The position numbers and the translations under genes were made by a program. A DNA stretch of 64,000 bases, taken from assembly GCF_024399335.1 (NCBI RefSeq), contig NZ_CP075339.1, positions 3,286,001-3,350,000 on the forward strand. Direction: 5' to 3'. Below, in pieces: positions 35,782 to 44,196 of the stretch; position 1 is the first letter of the stretch, and the number at the start of each line of letters is the position of its first letter. This stretch comes from Leucobacter aridicollis (GTDB lineage: Bacteria; Actinomycetota; Actinomycetes; Actinomycetales; Microbacteriaceae). Below the pieces are notes generated by a model. That model saw nothing but the letters and a program-made list of their open reading frames with translations, was not told where the DNA came from and made no database searches.

Positions 35782-36446
35782 CCCAATCGCGGCACCTGGG
35801 CAGAGCGGGCAGTCACCCATGAGTACATCGCAACTGCCGCGGCGGCCGAAGCGTTGATCGAGCGCGTCGATCCATACTGCGTGATCTCGACGACGGCCTC
35901 AGCCGCAGCGATCGCCTCATCAGAGAGCCCGGGGCCCTCCTGGCCGAAGAGCATGACGCAGCGCTCCGGCCAATCGAACGTCTCCATCGGTACGCAGCCA
36001 GGCACATTGTCGATCGCGATAATCGGGATGCCCTCACCCCTGGCCCACTCCACAAGCGCTGCGATGTCCTCCCGGTGTTCGACGTGCTGGTAGCGGTCGG
36101 TCACCATCGCGCCGCGCTTGTTCCACCGCCGGCGACCGACGATCTGCACGCTGTCGGCGGCAAACGCGTTCGCGCTTCGCACGATCGAACCGATGTTCAT
36201 GTCGTGCTGCCAATTCTCAATGGCCACGTGAAACGGGTGGCGTTGCTCGTCAAGGTCGGCGACGATCGCCTCCATCCGCCAGTAGCGGTAGCGGTCGACG
36301 ACGTTGCGGGTGTCGCCGTTCTCGAGCAGCTCTGGGTCGTAATGGTCATCGGTCGGCCAGGCCTCCCGTCCACCCGGCCACGGGCCAACGCCCGCGGTAG
36401 TTCGTTCGGGGTGGGTCTCTGGGACAGGCAGTGGGGTCTCGCTCAC
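35778..36446 (-). CDS. TrmH/SpoU-family rRNA or tRNA 2'-O-methyltransferase
   Basis: This SPOUT enzyme methylates a ribose 2'-OH of rRNA or tRNA with SAM. From the GTG at 36446 it has 222 residues; GGGAGA eight bases upstream supports this start. The three SpoU motifs are visible: NWQHDMNIGSIVRSANAF, VMLFGQEGPGLSDEAI and ITQYGSTRSINASAAAAVAMY. The N-terminal 60 residues are a charged extension. Target nucleotide is unknown. Confidence 0.9.
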   Translation of the reverse strand: MSETPLPVPETHPERTTAGVGPWPGGREAWPTDDHYDPELLENGDTRNVVDRYRYWRMEAIVADLDEQRHPFHVAIENWQHDMNIGSIVRSANAFAADSVQIVGRRRWNKRGAMVTDRYQHVEHREDIAALVEWARGEGIPIIAIDNVPGCVPMETFDWPERCVMLFGQEGPGLSDEAIAAAEAVVEITQYGSTRSINASAAAAVAMYSWVTARSAQVPRLG

Positions 36447-36506
36447 GCGTCCATTCTCCCAGGCCAGCGAGGGGGCAGGCACCGCGCGATCAAGGCCCTC
36501 GCGCAG

Positions 36507-37676
36507 CTAGCGGGACCCGAACGCCTCACCCATACGCTGAATTGCCTCGCGCATGAGCGGGCGCGGCATCGCGAAGATGAAGCGCACGCTCCCCACGCCT
36601 GCGGCACCACACGCACTGCCGTCAGTGAGCCCAACCCCGGCGTGCTCCCTGAAAAAGTCAGCAGGGTTCTCGAGTCCTGTCTCACTGAAGTCGAGCCAGC
36701 CTACGTATGTCGCCTCGGGATGTGTCAGTTTCACTCCTGGGAGGTGCGCCGCGACAAGATCGACGAGCTCGTCACGGTTTCCTTGCAGATAGCTCAACAC
36801 TTCGCTGAGCCACTGATCGCCGTGCTCGAACGCAGCTGCGCTGCCGACAAGCCCGAGGGTGGCAGTCCCCCGGCCCGCCCAGTACCCAATCTCATCCATT
36901 GTCGCCTGGTCCGCGGGATTCGAGACTATGAGCTGGGCGCACTTGAGGCCCGGGAGGTTCCACGCCTTCGAGGCCGCGGTCGCGGTGATCGTGTGCCCTG
37001 CAGCTACATCGCCGATCGTCGCATATGACACAAGCTCGTTGCCCTCGAAGACGAGCGGAGCCCAGATCTCATCCGAGAATACCCGGCCCCCGTTGCGATC
37101 AACGAGATCACAGATCTCCTGAAGCTCCACGCGCGTGAACACGCGCCCGATCGGGTTGAAGGGGTTACACAGCACTAGGATGCCGCCGCCGGCGTCGAAC
37201 GCGTCTTGCAACGCCACGATGTCGAAGCGCCAAACGCCGCCCTCATTCCGCAGCGGAACCTCGATCACCTCGCGCCCGAGTGACTCGGGGACTGAGAGGA
37301 AGGGCATGTACGACGGTGTGGGGACGATGATTTTCGAGCCTGGCGCTGAGAACTTCGCAATTGCGATCTCGTACGCGGTAATGACGTCGGGCACTGGGAA
37401 CACCTGCTCGGCTGTCGCTGACCAACCGTGTAGCCTGCGAAGGCGCGCGGCCGTCGCCTCCTGCAACTGCGCCCGATACTTCGGTGGTGTGTAGCCAAAC
37501 GCCCCCTCGTCGACCGCCGCGTGCAGGGCCCGCTGAATAACTGGCGCGACACCAAAGTCCATCTCGGCGATAAACGCTCCCATGATGGCCGGATCGGCCC
37601 ACTTCGTTCCGCCAATCTGCCGCAGGTCCGCCGCGGTCGTGGCGTCTACACGCGCAGCAAACGACTCAATACTCAT
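36507..37676 (-). CDS. MalY/PatB-type PLP aminotransferase (C-S lyase)
   Basis: This 389-residue fold-type I PLP enzyme matches the MalY/PatB group, which usually act as cystathionine beta-lyases. Motifs are GGTKWADPAIMGAFIAEMDFG at the N-terminus, FGYTPP, NPFNPIGRVFT, FSDEIWAPLVFEG, and TATAASKAWNLPGLKCAQ with the Schiff-base Lys. The ATG at 37676 (MSIESFAAR) has AAGGGA nine bases upstream. It is divergent from the Met/Cys-rich peptide gene, which is notable since its likely reaction concerns cysteine or cystathionine sulfur. Confidence 0.88.
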   Translation of the reverse strand: MSIESFAARVDATTAADLRQIGGTKWADPAIMGAFIAEMDFGVAPVIQRALHAAVDEGAFGYTPPKYRAQLQEATAARLRRLHGWSATAEQVFPVPDVITAYEIAIAKFSAPGSKIIVPTPSYMPFLSVPESLGREVIEVPLRNEGGVWRFDIVALQDAFDAGGGILVLCNPFNPIGRVFTRVELQEICDLVDRNGGRVFSDEIWAPLVFEGNELVSYATIGDVAAGHTITATAASKAWNLPGLKCAQLIVSNPADQATMDEIGYWAGRGTATLGLVGSAAAFEHGDQWLSEVLSYLQGNRDELVDLVAAHLPGVKLTHPEATYVGWLDFSETGLENPADFFREHAGVGLTDGSACGAAGVGSVRFIFAMPRPLMREAIQRMGEAFGSR

Positions 37677-37819
37677 CGCAGTGTGTCCCTTCACAGGCCC
37701 GACGGCCTGCTCCCCATTCTGGCGGATGCGGTGCAGAACCGACCTGACTGTCGTGCCGCGTTGAGCCAGGATCCTCACCCCCGGTTCGCTTGAGATCACA
37801 TCAATTCGTACTTTTCTTC

Positions 37820-37849
37820 TTGACACCGGGCGAAACGCCCGCTTAACTT
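37820..37849 (+). promoter_or_regulatory. Strong promoter with palindromic operator in the spacer
   Basis: TTGACA at 37820-37825 is a perfect -35. TAACTT at 37844-37849 fits the TAnnnT -10 pattern with an 18-base spacer (TTAACT at 37843 gives 17). The spacer holds a perfect palindrome CGGGCG-AAA-CGCCCG at 37827-37841, a candidate repressor site. The expected transcription start, six to seven bases after the -10, falls on the ATG of the next small gene. Confidence 0.65.
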
Positions 37850-37855
37850 AGCGTC

Positions 37856-37960
37856 ATGCATACTTTCGTTCGCACCCAGTCCGCCTCCGAGGTGAACTTT
37901 GGGATGACCGGCATGATGATGTCCGGTCGCGACGGTATGTGCTGCCGAATGTGCAAGTAG
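37856..37960 (+). CDS. 34-residue Met/Cys-rich peptide (leader or metal/thiol sensor)
   Basis: I do not recognise this peptide. It begins MHTFVRTQSASEVNFG and ends in a Met/Cys-rich stretch (GMTGMMMSGRDGMCCRMCK), with seven internal Met and three Cys in 34 residues. The ATG coincides with the predicted transcription start of a consensus-like promoter, so the mRNA would be leaderless; no Shine-Dalgarno is present. The TGC TGC ... TGC codons near the stop resemble cysteine-responsive attenuator ORFs, while the Met/Cys spacing also resembles copper-binding peptides. The winged-helix gene starts 146 bases downstream on the same strand. Confidence 0.55.
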   Translation: MHTFVRTQSASEVNFGMTGMMMSGRDGMCCRMCK

Positions 37961-38068
37961 CCGACACACACGACTCCACCACTTCTGGCGCCCAGCATTC
38001 ACGGGCCGCGCGATAGTTCTCATCGCCACGTCTGCCCCGCTCGGGAAGCCGCACCCCATTCGCAGCAA

Positions 38069-38085
38069 TGCTCCACTTTGGAGCA
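38069..38085 (+). promoter_or_regulatory. Inverted repeat in the leader of the winged-helix gene
   Basis: TGCTCC at 38069-38074 pairs with GGAGCA at 38080-38085 around a five-base loop. It lies 20 bases before the ATG and just upstream of the AAAGGA ribosome-binding site, so it could be an operator or an RNA hairpin that affects initiation. Confidence 0.35.
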
Positions 38086-38105
38086 CACCAAAGGACTTCA
38101 TCATC

Positions 38106-38774
38106 ATGGCTCTCACCGCCACCCTTCCCACCCAGCAGACCGTCACCTCGCCCGCCGCTCAGCCGCGAGCGACTGAAAACGAGGTTCGCGGCTTCGCGCT
38201 GTACGTCGGCCTCTCCGAGGACAAGCTCAACTCTTCCGATCCGTCAATCGGCGCAGTAGTGAGCGAGATCAAGCGCCTCGTCGCTCAGCTCGCTCCGAAC
38301 GCCGAGACGTACGCGGCCGTTGCGCTCGCCCCTGCAGGCACCGGCGGTCGCGACGTCGATGTCGTTCGCCTCGCGCTTGGCGACCCCGCCGCCGCTCATG
38401 CGCACCGCAAACCGCAGCCAAGCGCTGACCGCGCGGCAAGCGGCGTGGTGCTCGACCTGTCGCGCAAGCGCGTGCTGCTCGACAACGTCACTGCGAACCT
38501 GACATTCCGTGAGTTCGAACTGCTGCAGTTCTTGGTGCTCCGCGAGGGTCGCACTGTGGGCCGCGACGAGATCATCGACACACTGTGGGCAGACGCCGAG
38601 GGCGAGGAAATCCCGAGCGCCCGCACGATCGATGTGCACGTGCGCCGCCTGCGCGTCAAGCTCGCCCACTACCAAGACATCGTGCGCACGGTGCGCGGCA
38701 CGGGTTACCGATTCGACCGCCACGCAGACGTCTCGATCCTGCCCGCTTCGTCGCCAAGCCCAGATTTCATCTAG
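38106..38774 (+). CDS. Winged-helix (OmpR/PhoB-type) regulator without a receiver domain
   Basis: This 222-residue protein has an OmpR-type DNA-binding domain at about residues 115-205 (NLTFREFELLQFLVLREGRT, RTIDVHVRRLRVKL, VRTVRGTGYRFDR). The N-terminal 105 residues are not a receiver: there is no phospho-acceptor pattern, but instead a compact region with YVGLSEDKL and SEIKRLVAQLAPNAETYAAV. It therefore responds to something other than a histidine kinase. AAAGGA lies 10 bases before the ATG. The small Met/Cys-rich ORF lies upstream on the same strand. Confidence 0.85.
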   Translation: MALTATLPTQQTVTSPAAQPRATENEVRGFALYVGLSEDKLNSSDPSIGAVVSEIKRLVAQLAPNAETYAAVALAPAGTGGRDVDVVRLALGDPAAAHAHRKPQPSADRAASGVVLDLSRKRVLLDNVTANLTFREFELLQFLVLREGRTVGRDEIIDTLWADAEGEEIPSARTIDVHVRRLRVKLAHYQDIVRTVRGTGYRFDRHADVSILPASSPSPDFI

Positions 38775-38878
38775 GCCAGCCACGGCGTTCGCTGTAGTCT
38801 CGAAGTACCGCATTGTGGGTCGTCAGTTGACGGCGCGCAGAATCGTGCGCACGCAGCAACACGAAGGAGAAGGCTCCG

Positions 38879-39553
38879 ATGACTACGCTTCCCCCTGAAG
38901 ATAACGAGCAGGTGCCAGGCACCGTGGGCGATCCGTCCGCCACACCGCCTGTCGACCCGTCGGCTCCCGCTGCCGCGCCTGACGCCCAGCAGCCGACTCC
39001 GCCAGCGAGTTTTCCCGAGCCGCAGCAGCCCGCAGCACCGCAGCAGCCTGGAGCTCCGACGCCCCCTCCGGGCTACGGCGCCCCGCAGCAGCCCGGGTAC
39101 GGCGCACCAGGGCAGCCGGCGTATGGCGCCCCACAGCCCGGATACGGCGCTCCACAGCAACCCGGGTACGGTGCCCCACAGCAGCCCGGATACGGGTACT
39201 ACCAGCCGCAACAGGGACAGCAAGACCCGCTGCCGAACCTCACGGCGAGCTACTGGCTCTCGGTGTTCTTCCTGTTCATTCCGGCGCTCATCTTCTACCT
39301 CATCGAGAGCCCCCGCGCGACGCCACAGGTCCGCGCGCTGCACGCGGCGAACCTGAACTTCTCGCTGCTGCGCTCGGCCCTGTTCGTGCTTGGCTGGATT
39401 CTGACAATCGTTCCGATCCTCGGCCCGATGCTCCTCGGCCTCGCGCACCTCGCAGGCTTCATCTTCCACATCATGGCAGCGGCGAAGCTCAACGAGACCT
39501 ACCGCAGCGGTGGAGGGGATCCGTTCCTCTTCAACATTCCGATGGTGAAGTAG
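38879..39553 (+). CDS. DUF4870-like membrane protein with Pro/Gly/Tyr-rich repeats
   Basis: This 224-residue protein has a disordered N-terminal half rich in Pro, Gln and Ala, with about five PGYGAPQQ-like repeats at residues 64-107, followed by a DUF4870-like domain of about three membrane segments (residues 120-215: YWLSVFFLFIPALIFYLI, LLRSALFVLGWILTIVPILG). Repeats of this kind are common on actinobacterial membrane proteins and may drive protein-protein contacts. Function unknown. An AAGGAGAAG element lies seven bases before the ATG. Confidence 0.8.
   Translation: MTTLPPEDNEQVPGTVGDPSATPPVDPSAPAAAPDAQQPTPPASFPEPQQPAAPQQPGAPTPPPGYGAPQQPGYGAPGQPAYGAPQPGYGAPQQPGYGAPQQPGYGYYQPQQGQQDPLPNLTASYWLSVFFLFIPALIFYLIESPRATPQVRALHAANLNFSLLRSALFVLGWILTIVPILGPMLLGLAHLAGFIFHIMAAAKLNETYRSGGGDPFLFNIPMVK
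39068..39199 (+). repeat. PGYGAPQQ-encoding tandem repeat
   Basis: Degenerate 24- to 27-base units encode residues 64-107 as PGYGAPQQ, PGYGAPGQ, PAYGAPQ, PGYGAPQQ, PGYGAPQQ and PGYGYY. This is a slippage-prone coding repeat. Confidence 0.8.
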
Positions 39554-39567
39554 CGACAGGCACACTC

Positions 39568-39613
39568 AACGCCGAAGGGCGGCAGCGCTCAGTCTCTGCC
39601 GCCCTTCGGCGTT
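39568..39613. terminator. Bidirectional terminator between convergent genes
   Basis: AACGCCGAAGGGCGGCAG at 39568-39585 pairs perfectly with CTGCCGCCCTTCGGCGTT at 39596-39613. The right edge touches the stop codon of the PGPGW gene, so it can end transcription on both strands. Confidence 0.9.
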
Positions 39614-39981
39614 TATGCGTCTGTGAGGCCTGGGCCCGCTGACCGTGCGCGCTTTGCAGCGCGGGACGCACGCCAGGCATTCCAGCGTTCCCAGAACCGT
39701 GCGAGCGCACGTCTGAGCCACCCCAGCATCCGTCGGGCCCAGTGATACTCGGAGCCGAGCACAGTCAGTCCAAGGAAGACGATCAGCCACCCTGGGCCCG
39801 GTAACGGCACAAGGATCAGCCCGATGATGACGATAAGCCCACCGAGCACCGTAATGACGACCCGGTAGAGCGCATCGAGCCACGGATACTTCCGGATCGC
39901 GGCGCGCCAGCGCGCCATAAACCGGGCGATGGGCTTCCCCAATCGCTGCGCCTTGTCGGCGTCGTCTTCCGGTCTCGTCAC
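39613..39981 (-). CDS. TIGR02611-type small membrane protein (PGPGW motif)
   Basis: This 122-residue protein has a charged N-terminus, a central hydrophobic pair of segments (about residues 40-78) containing the diagnostic VPLPGPGWLIVFLGLTVLGSE and a basic C-terminal helix (RRMLGWLRRALARFWERW). This matches the actinobacterial TIGR02611 family of unknown function. It is monocistronic and convergent with the DUF4870-like gene. Confidence 0.85.
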   Translation of the reverse strand: MTRPEDDADKAQRLGKPIARFMARWRAAIRKYPWLDALYRVVITVLGGLIVIIGLILVPLPGPGWLIVFLGLTVLGSEYHWARRMLGWLRRALARFWERWNAWRASRAAKRARSAGPGLTDA

Positions 39982-40086
39982 GGTTTCGAGCGTATGCGTT
40001 TCGGCTGAAAAGTTACCTGTGGCTCAGGGTTCGGCAAGGGTCGTCTCAGGGGTGCTTCAGGGGTGCAAGAGCGCCCCGCGTTCGAG

Positions 40087-40797
40087 CTACTTCGGCGCAA
40101 CGAGCGCGAACGGGTAGCGCGCTGATCGCACTACGTTCAGAGACTCGTCCCCAGGCTCGGAATCGTCGGAGCCGACACCCCGCATGCGGTCGCCAGTCTC
40201 GCGATCCGGGTCGGTTGACACGACGACCCTGCCGTGCGCGTTCACGAGTGCGGCGCCAGCAATCCCACGGATGCTTGGGAGCAGCGACTCTTCGATTCCG
40301 GCGACGAGCACGTCGGCGCAGGCAACTCCCCAAAACTCGCCATCAACAACGACTGGGATCGCCGAAGTAAGGGTGATCTCGTTTGAGCACAGGTAGTCGA
40401 CGAACGGGCCCGCGATATGCGGCTCACCCGTCTGTTTGGGCACCCGGAACCACTCGAGCCTTGCGAGATCGATAACGGCCTGGCCTGGTCCGAACGTCGA
40501 CGAGGCCAGCAGGTGCCGATCGGCTCCCTGCCACCAGGCGAGCGGGTTGCCCTCGGCGACGACAGCCGCGCTGCCGCAGAAGCCAGCGCCGTAGAGCGGG
40601 CGCTCCTCCGCGTCGAGCACCCCGAATGCGCCGTCGCGTGTGAGCTCGGCGAGCGCCGGACCTGTCAGCGGGCGCTGAGCGGCCCGCAGGTCGCGCTCGA
40701 GCTCAGGCATCCAAGCCTGCAGCGGCGCGAACACGCCGTCGAAGAAGGCGTCGACCACGGCAATGCCGTCGGCCAGTTGATTCGCGTCACTGCTCAT
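40087..40797 (-). CDS. Cache-domain-like sensor protein
   Basis: This 236-residue protein appears to be a single cache (PDC) ligand-binding domain with no signal peptide or membrane segment. VVDAFFDGVFAPLQAW opens the domain, then FGVLDAEERPLYGAGFCG and LTSAIPVVVDGEFWGVACADVLV match the cache strand pattern. It starts at the ATG at 40797, 11 bases inside the GntR gene, so the two are coupled; a longer frame upstream runs antisense-like through the GntR gene and is not real. Cytoplasmic cache proteins next to FadR-type regulators near polyamine transporters suggest ligand sensing. Confidence 0.72.
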   Translation of the reverse strand: MSSDANQLADGIAVVDAFFDGVFAPLQAWMPELERDLRAAQRPLTGPALAELTRDGAFGVLDAEERPLYGAGFCGSAAVVAEGNPLAWWQGADRHLLASSTFGPGQAVIDLARLEWFRVPKQTGEPHIAGPFVDYLCSNEITLTSAIPVVVDGEFWGVACADVLVAGIEESLLPSIRGIAGAALVNAHGRVVVSTDPDRETGDRMRGVGSDDSEPGDESLNVVRSARYPFALVAPK

Positions 40798-41617
40798 CTC
40801 GATTCTCCCGTTCGCGTCGTCTGCGTCGCGCCTCAAGTGTGCCACGAAGATCGGAATTTCGGGAACCCGCGTGCAGATCGGCGCGGAAGGCAATGAGCCA
40901 GCGTACCGAACCTCGAACACTTTCACGTACCGCCGAGCGCGCCGCCTGCACGTCGCCCGCCCGCGTCGCCTCGACCTGCGCCACAATCGCGGCGTGCGTG
41001 TGTTGTCGCGCCTCGTCGTCGAGGTCCTGCAACGCGAGCAACGGGGTGAACTCGGTCTGCAGCCTGACATGCTCGTTGGTGAGCCGCACTGACTGACTGA
41101 GGGCAGCAAGCTCGAGCTGCACCTCGGTGATTCTGCGTCGCCATTCGGCTGTTGGCGCGTCGCCCGACTCCGCGAGCACGTCTGCGACGATCTCAAGCTC
41201 CTCTGCGGTGGCGCGGAGACACGCATACTCGGCGCAGGCGGCGGAGACGACCTCGTAGTGCACGCCGAGGTCGGCGATCGCGACTCGTGATTCTGCGAGC
41301 AGCGTGCGCGCATTGACCTCCTCAACGGCGGCGGGGCTTGGTCGCACGAAGCTGCCGCCGTTTCTGCCACGTCTGGTCTCAATGAGGTCGCGGTGCCGCA
41401 GTTCGCTGAGTGCCTCGCGGACGGTGACGACTGCGACACCGAGGAGCGTCGAGAGTTCGTTTTCGCTCGGCAGCCGCTCACCCTCGGTGAACGCACCAAC
41501 TGAGATCGCTTGCACGAGGCGCGAGACCACCATGTCTGTGCGCCCCTCCTCGCCGATGGGGGCAAATGCCGCCGTTCGCAGTCGACTCGGGGTCGCACCG
41601 TGCACTTGTGTGGTCAA
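40787..41617 (-). CDS. FadR/GntR-family transcriptional regulator
   Basis: This 276-residue regulator has an N-terminal winged helix (RLPSENELSTLLGVAVVTVR, then EALSELRHRDLIETRRGRNG) and a helical FCD-like effector domain (about residues 95-255, with SVRWLIAFRADLH near its end). It is divergent from the potA-like gene with 155 bases between starts and co-transcribed with the cache-domain protein. It most likely represses the polyamine-type importer; TTGTGC (41694) and TATGTT (41718) with an 18-base spacer are a plausible promoter for that importer. Confidence 0.88.
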   Translation of the reverse strand: MTTQVHGATPSRLRTAAFAPIGEEGRTDMVVSRLVQAISVGAFTEGERLPSENELSTLLGVAVVTVREALSELRHRDLIETRRGRNGGSFVRPSPAAVEEVNARTLLAESRVAIADLGVHYEVVSAACAEYACLRATAEELEIVADVLAESGDAPTAEWRRRITEVQLELAALSQSVRLTNEHVRLQTEFTPLLALQDLDDEARQHTHAAIVAQVEATRAGDVQAARSAVRESVRGSVRWLIAFRADLHAGSRNSDLRGTLEARRRRRERENRDEQ

Positions 41618-41772
41618 GGGCGCGCCTCCATTCAGGGGCCGGGATTGAGCCCACGTACTTAAGCGTAATCAAAACGTGACGCCGAAGATGAGTTTGTGCT
41701 TAAAACATCTAATCCCCTATGTTATTGTTCTAACCAACCTGATCGACAACGACGTTGAGGAGCAGCGGCATC

Positions 41773-42858
41773 ATGCCCCACACACCAAGCACCGAGCCCA
41801 CAAGCGCAGTTTCACTGCGCGGCGTGCACAAGCATTTCGGCGATGTCACCGCGGTGAAAGACCTCAACATCGAGATCCGGGCCGGCGAGTTCTTCTCGAT
41901 GCTCGGCCCCTCGGGCTCTGGCAAGACCACCGTGCTGCGCATGATCGCCGGCTTCGAGGAGCCGACCTCAGGCGAGATCCTCCTCCACGGAACAGACGTC
42001 ACCCGCGCGGCGCCGTTCGACCGCGAAGTCAACACCGTGTTCCAGGACTACGCGCTCTTCCCCCACCTCACCATTGCCGAGAACGTCGCCTACGGGCTGA
42101 AGGTCCGTGGTGTCTCAAAATCCGAGCGCGCCCAGCTCGTCTCAGAAGCTCTCGAGCAAGTCCGTCTCGGTCACGTCGCGACTCGGCTCCCCTCGCAACT
42201 CTCGGGCGGTCAGCGCCAGCGCATCGCGCTCGCCCGCGCGCTCATCCTCCGACCAAAGGTCTTGCTCCTCGACGAGCCCCTCGGCGCGCTCGATAAACAA
42301 CTGCGCGAACATATGCAGGTCGAACTCAAGCAGATCCAACGCGAAGTCGGCATCACCTTCATCTTCGTCACCCACGATCAGGAGGAAGCGCTCACGCTCT
42401 CCGATCGCGTCGCCGTGTTCAACAACGGCAAGATCGAACAGGTCGGTTCGCCCCGCGAGGTGTACGAGTTCCCAGAGACCGAGTTCGTTGCAGGCTTCCT
42501 CGGCGTCACGAACCTGCTCCCCGCAGAGCTCTCACTCGCACTCCTCGGTGAATCAGCAACGCACAGCCTCCGCCCCGAGCGCGTGCAACTTGCTGACCCG
42601 ACCGCGCCAGTCGAGCCGGGCACCGTGGCGATTCCTGCAACTGTCGCCGAGACCGTGTACGCGGGCGCACACACCCGCTACCTCCTCGACACCGCCGATG
42701 GCACGCGCATCATTTCCGAGAAGCAGAACTCGCACACGCCACGCACCGAGGCGAGCATCCGCCGCGGCGACACCGTGAGCGTCCGCTTCGATCGGGGTCA
42801 CGCGACCCCGATCCCCACCGCGCAGGCCCCTGCGGCGAGCGCGCCGCAGCCTGCCTGA
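41773..42858 (+). CDS. potA: Spermidine/putrescine-type ABC importer ATPase
   Basis: This 361-residue ATPase has Walker A LGPSGSGKTTVLRMIAGFE, signature LSGGQRQRIALARALI, Walker B LLLDEPLGALDKQLR, H-loop VTHDQEEALTLSDRV and a C-terminal TOBE_2 domain, as in PotA. The ATG at 41773 is preferred over an in-frame TTG at 41755. It heads a four-gene operon with potD-, potB- and potC-like genes. Polyamine specificity is inferred from the binding protein; related importers take up other cationic amines. Confidence 0.9.
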   Translation: MPHTPSTEPTSAVSLRGVHKHFGDVTAVKDLNIEIRAGEFFSMLGPSGSGKTTVLRMIAGFEEPTSGEILLHGTDVTRAAPFDREVNTVFQDYALFPHLTIAENVAYGLKVRGVSKSERAQLVSEALEQVRLGHVATRLPSQLSGGQRQRIALARALILRPKVLLLDEPLGALDKQLREHMQVELKQIQREVGITFIFVTHDQEEALTLSDRVAVFNNGKIEQVGSPREVYEFPETEFVAGFLGVTNLLPAELSLALLGESATHSLRPERVQLADPTAPVEPGTVAIPATVAETVYAGAHTRYLLDTADGTRIISEKQNSHTPRTEASIRRGDTVSVRFDRGHATPIPTAQAPAASAPQPA

Positions 42859-42941
42859 CCCGCGCCTAGCAGGATCCTCGCCTCTCAACGAGCCCTCAGT
42901 CCCCTCACGAAACCACACTCATCCCCTACAAAGGAGTACCG

Positions 42942-44123
42942 ATGAACAAGAAACTACTCGCCGCACCGATCGCCATGGCGGCGGTGCTCGGCCTCGCCCT
43001 CACGGGTTGCTCGACAGACGGCGCCCAGCCCGACGGTGACGGCGGTCTCCAGATCGACGTCCCCGAGGTTCCGATGATGGAAAAGCTCGGTGACACCGAG
43101 AAGGAGCTGAACATCGTCGCCTGGTCTGGCTTCGTTGAGCCAGCCTGGGCCGACAAGTTCACCGCCGACACCGGTTGCGTCGTCAACCGCAAGGTGGCGG
43201 CAACCTCCGACGAGATGGTTCAGCTCATGCGCACCGGCGAGTACGACCTCGTCTCAGCTTCTGGAGACGCGAGCCTCCGCCTCATCGTCGACGGCAACGT
43301 GCAGCCACTGAACACCGAACTCATCCCGAACTTCGGCGACGACATCGTCGAGGGAATGAAGGGCCAGCTGTACGACACGCTGAACGGCAACGTCTACGGC
43401 ATCCCGATCGGCCGTGGCGCGAACATCCTCGAGTACAACAGCGAGGTCGTGACTGAGACGCCCGACAGCTGGAGCGTTGTTTGGGAAGAGGACAGCCCCT
43501 ACGCCGGGAAGATTGCAGCTTACGACAGCCCCATCTACATCGCTGACGCGGCGATCTACCTCATGGAGCACCAGCCCGACCTCGGCATCACCAACCCGTA
43601 CGCCCTCGATCAGGATCAGCTGAAGGCCGCGACCGACCTACTCAAGCAGCAAAACAAGATGGTCTCGGAGTACTGGTCGCCAGCAACCAACGTGACGTCG
43701 TTCACAGGCGGCAACTCGGTCGTCGGAACCTCCTGGGAGGTGCTGCGCAAGGCGACGCAGGACGACAAGTTCAAGAGCGTCCTCCCCAAGGAGGGCGCGA
43801 CAGGCTGGTCTGACGCGTGGATGCTCGCGACAGACGCGAAGAGCCCGAACTGTGCGTACGCGTGGATGGACTACACATCCGCTCCTGACGTTAACGGCGC
43901 GATCGCAATGAACTTTGGCATGGGCCCAGCAAACGGCGCATTCTGCGACATCAGCGATGAGGCGAAGGCGCACTGCGACTACTTCAACGCGACAGACGAG
44001 GAGTACTACAAGCAGGTGTGGTTCTGGACGACCCCTATCGACCAGTGCCTCGATGGCCGCACCGACGTGAAGTGCACGAACTACCAGGACTGGACGAACG
44101 CCTGGGCGACAGTCAAGGGCTAG
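42942..44123 (+). CDS. potD: PotD/F-type extracellular polyamine-binding lipoprotein
   Basis: This 393-residue lipoprotein (lipobox LTGC, lipid Cys at residue 23) captures substrate outside the membrane. After a 35-residue linker, ELNIVAWSGFVEPAWADKFTADTGCVV matches the PotD/PotF start, followed by YDLVSASGDASLRLI and IPIGRGANILEYNS. Several Trp and Asp residues in the C-terminal half (WSDAWMLAT, YTSAPDVNGAIAMNFG) fit the polyamine cleft. AAAGGAG lies seven bases before the ATG. It lies 83 bases after the ATPase gene. Confidence 0.9.
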   Translation: MNKKLLAAPIAMAAVLGLALTGCSTDGAQPDGDGGLQIDVPEVPMMEKLGDTEKELNIVAWSGFVEPAWADKFTADTGCVVNRKVAATSDEMVQLMRTGEYDLVSASGDASLRLIVDGNVQPLNTELIPNFGDDIVEGMKGQLYDTLNGNVYGIPIGRGANILEYNSEVVTETPDSWSVVWEEDSPYAGKIAAYDSPIYIADAAIYLMEHQPDLGITNPYALDQDQLKAATDLLKQQNKMVSEYWSPATNVTSFTGGNSVVGTSWEVLRKATQDDKFKSVLPKEGATGWSDAWMLATDAKSPNCAYAWMDYTSAPDVNGAIAMNFGMGPANGAFCDISDEAKAHCDYFNATDEEYYKQVWFWTTPIDQCLDGRTDVKCTNYQDWTNAWATVKG

Positions 44124-44196
44124 CGAGCCCAGCGGGGCGCCCACGGGCGCCCCGCACCCCCTCTTCTTTCCACCCCACCCCGTCAGCGAGGACACC

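Noticed and set aside
37796..38146. A 116-residue minus-strand frame antisense to the Met/Cys-rich peptide gene
   Set aside because: It is rich in His/Trp without domain pattern, has no ribosome-binding site and covers the promoter region of the plus-strand small gene.
40798..41598. Upstream extension of the cache-domain frame over the GntR gene
   Set aside because: The extra region lies wholly inside the GntR coding sequence in another frame and has Arg/Ser-rich shadow composition; the ATG at 40797 gives the natural start.
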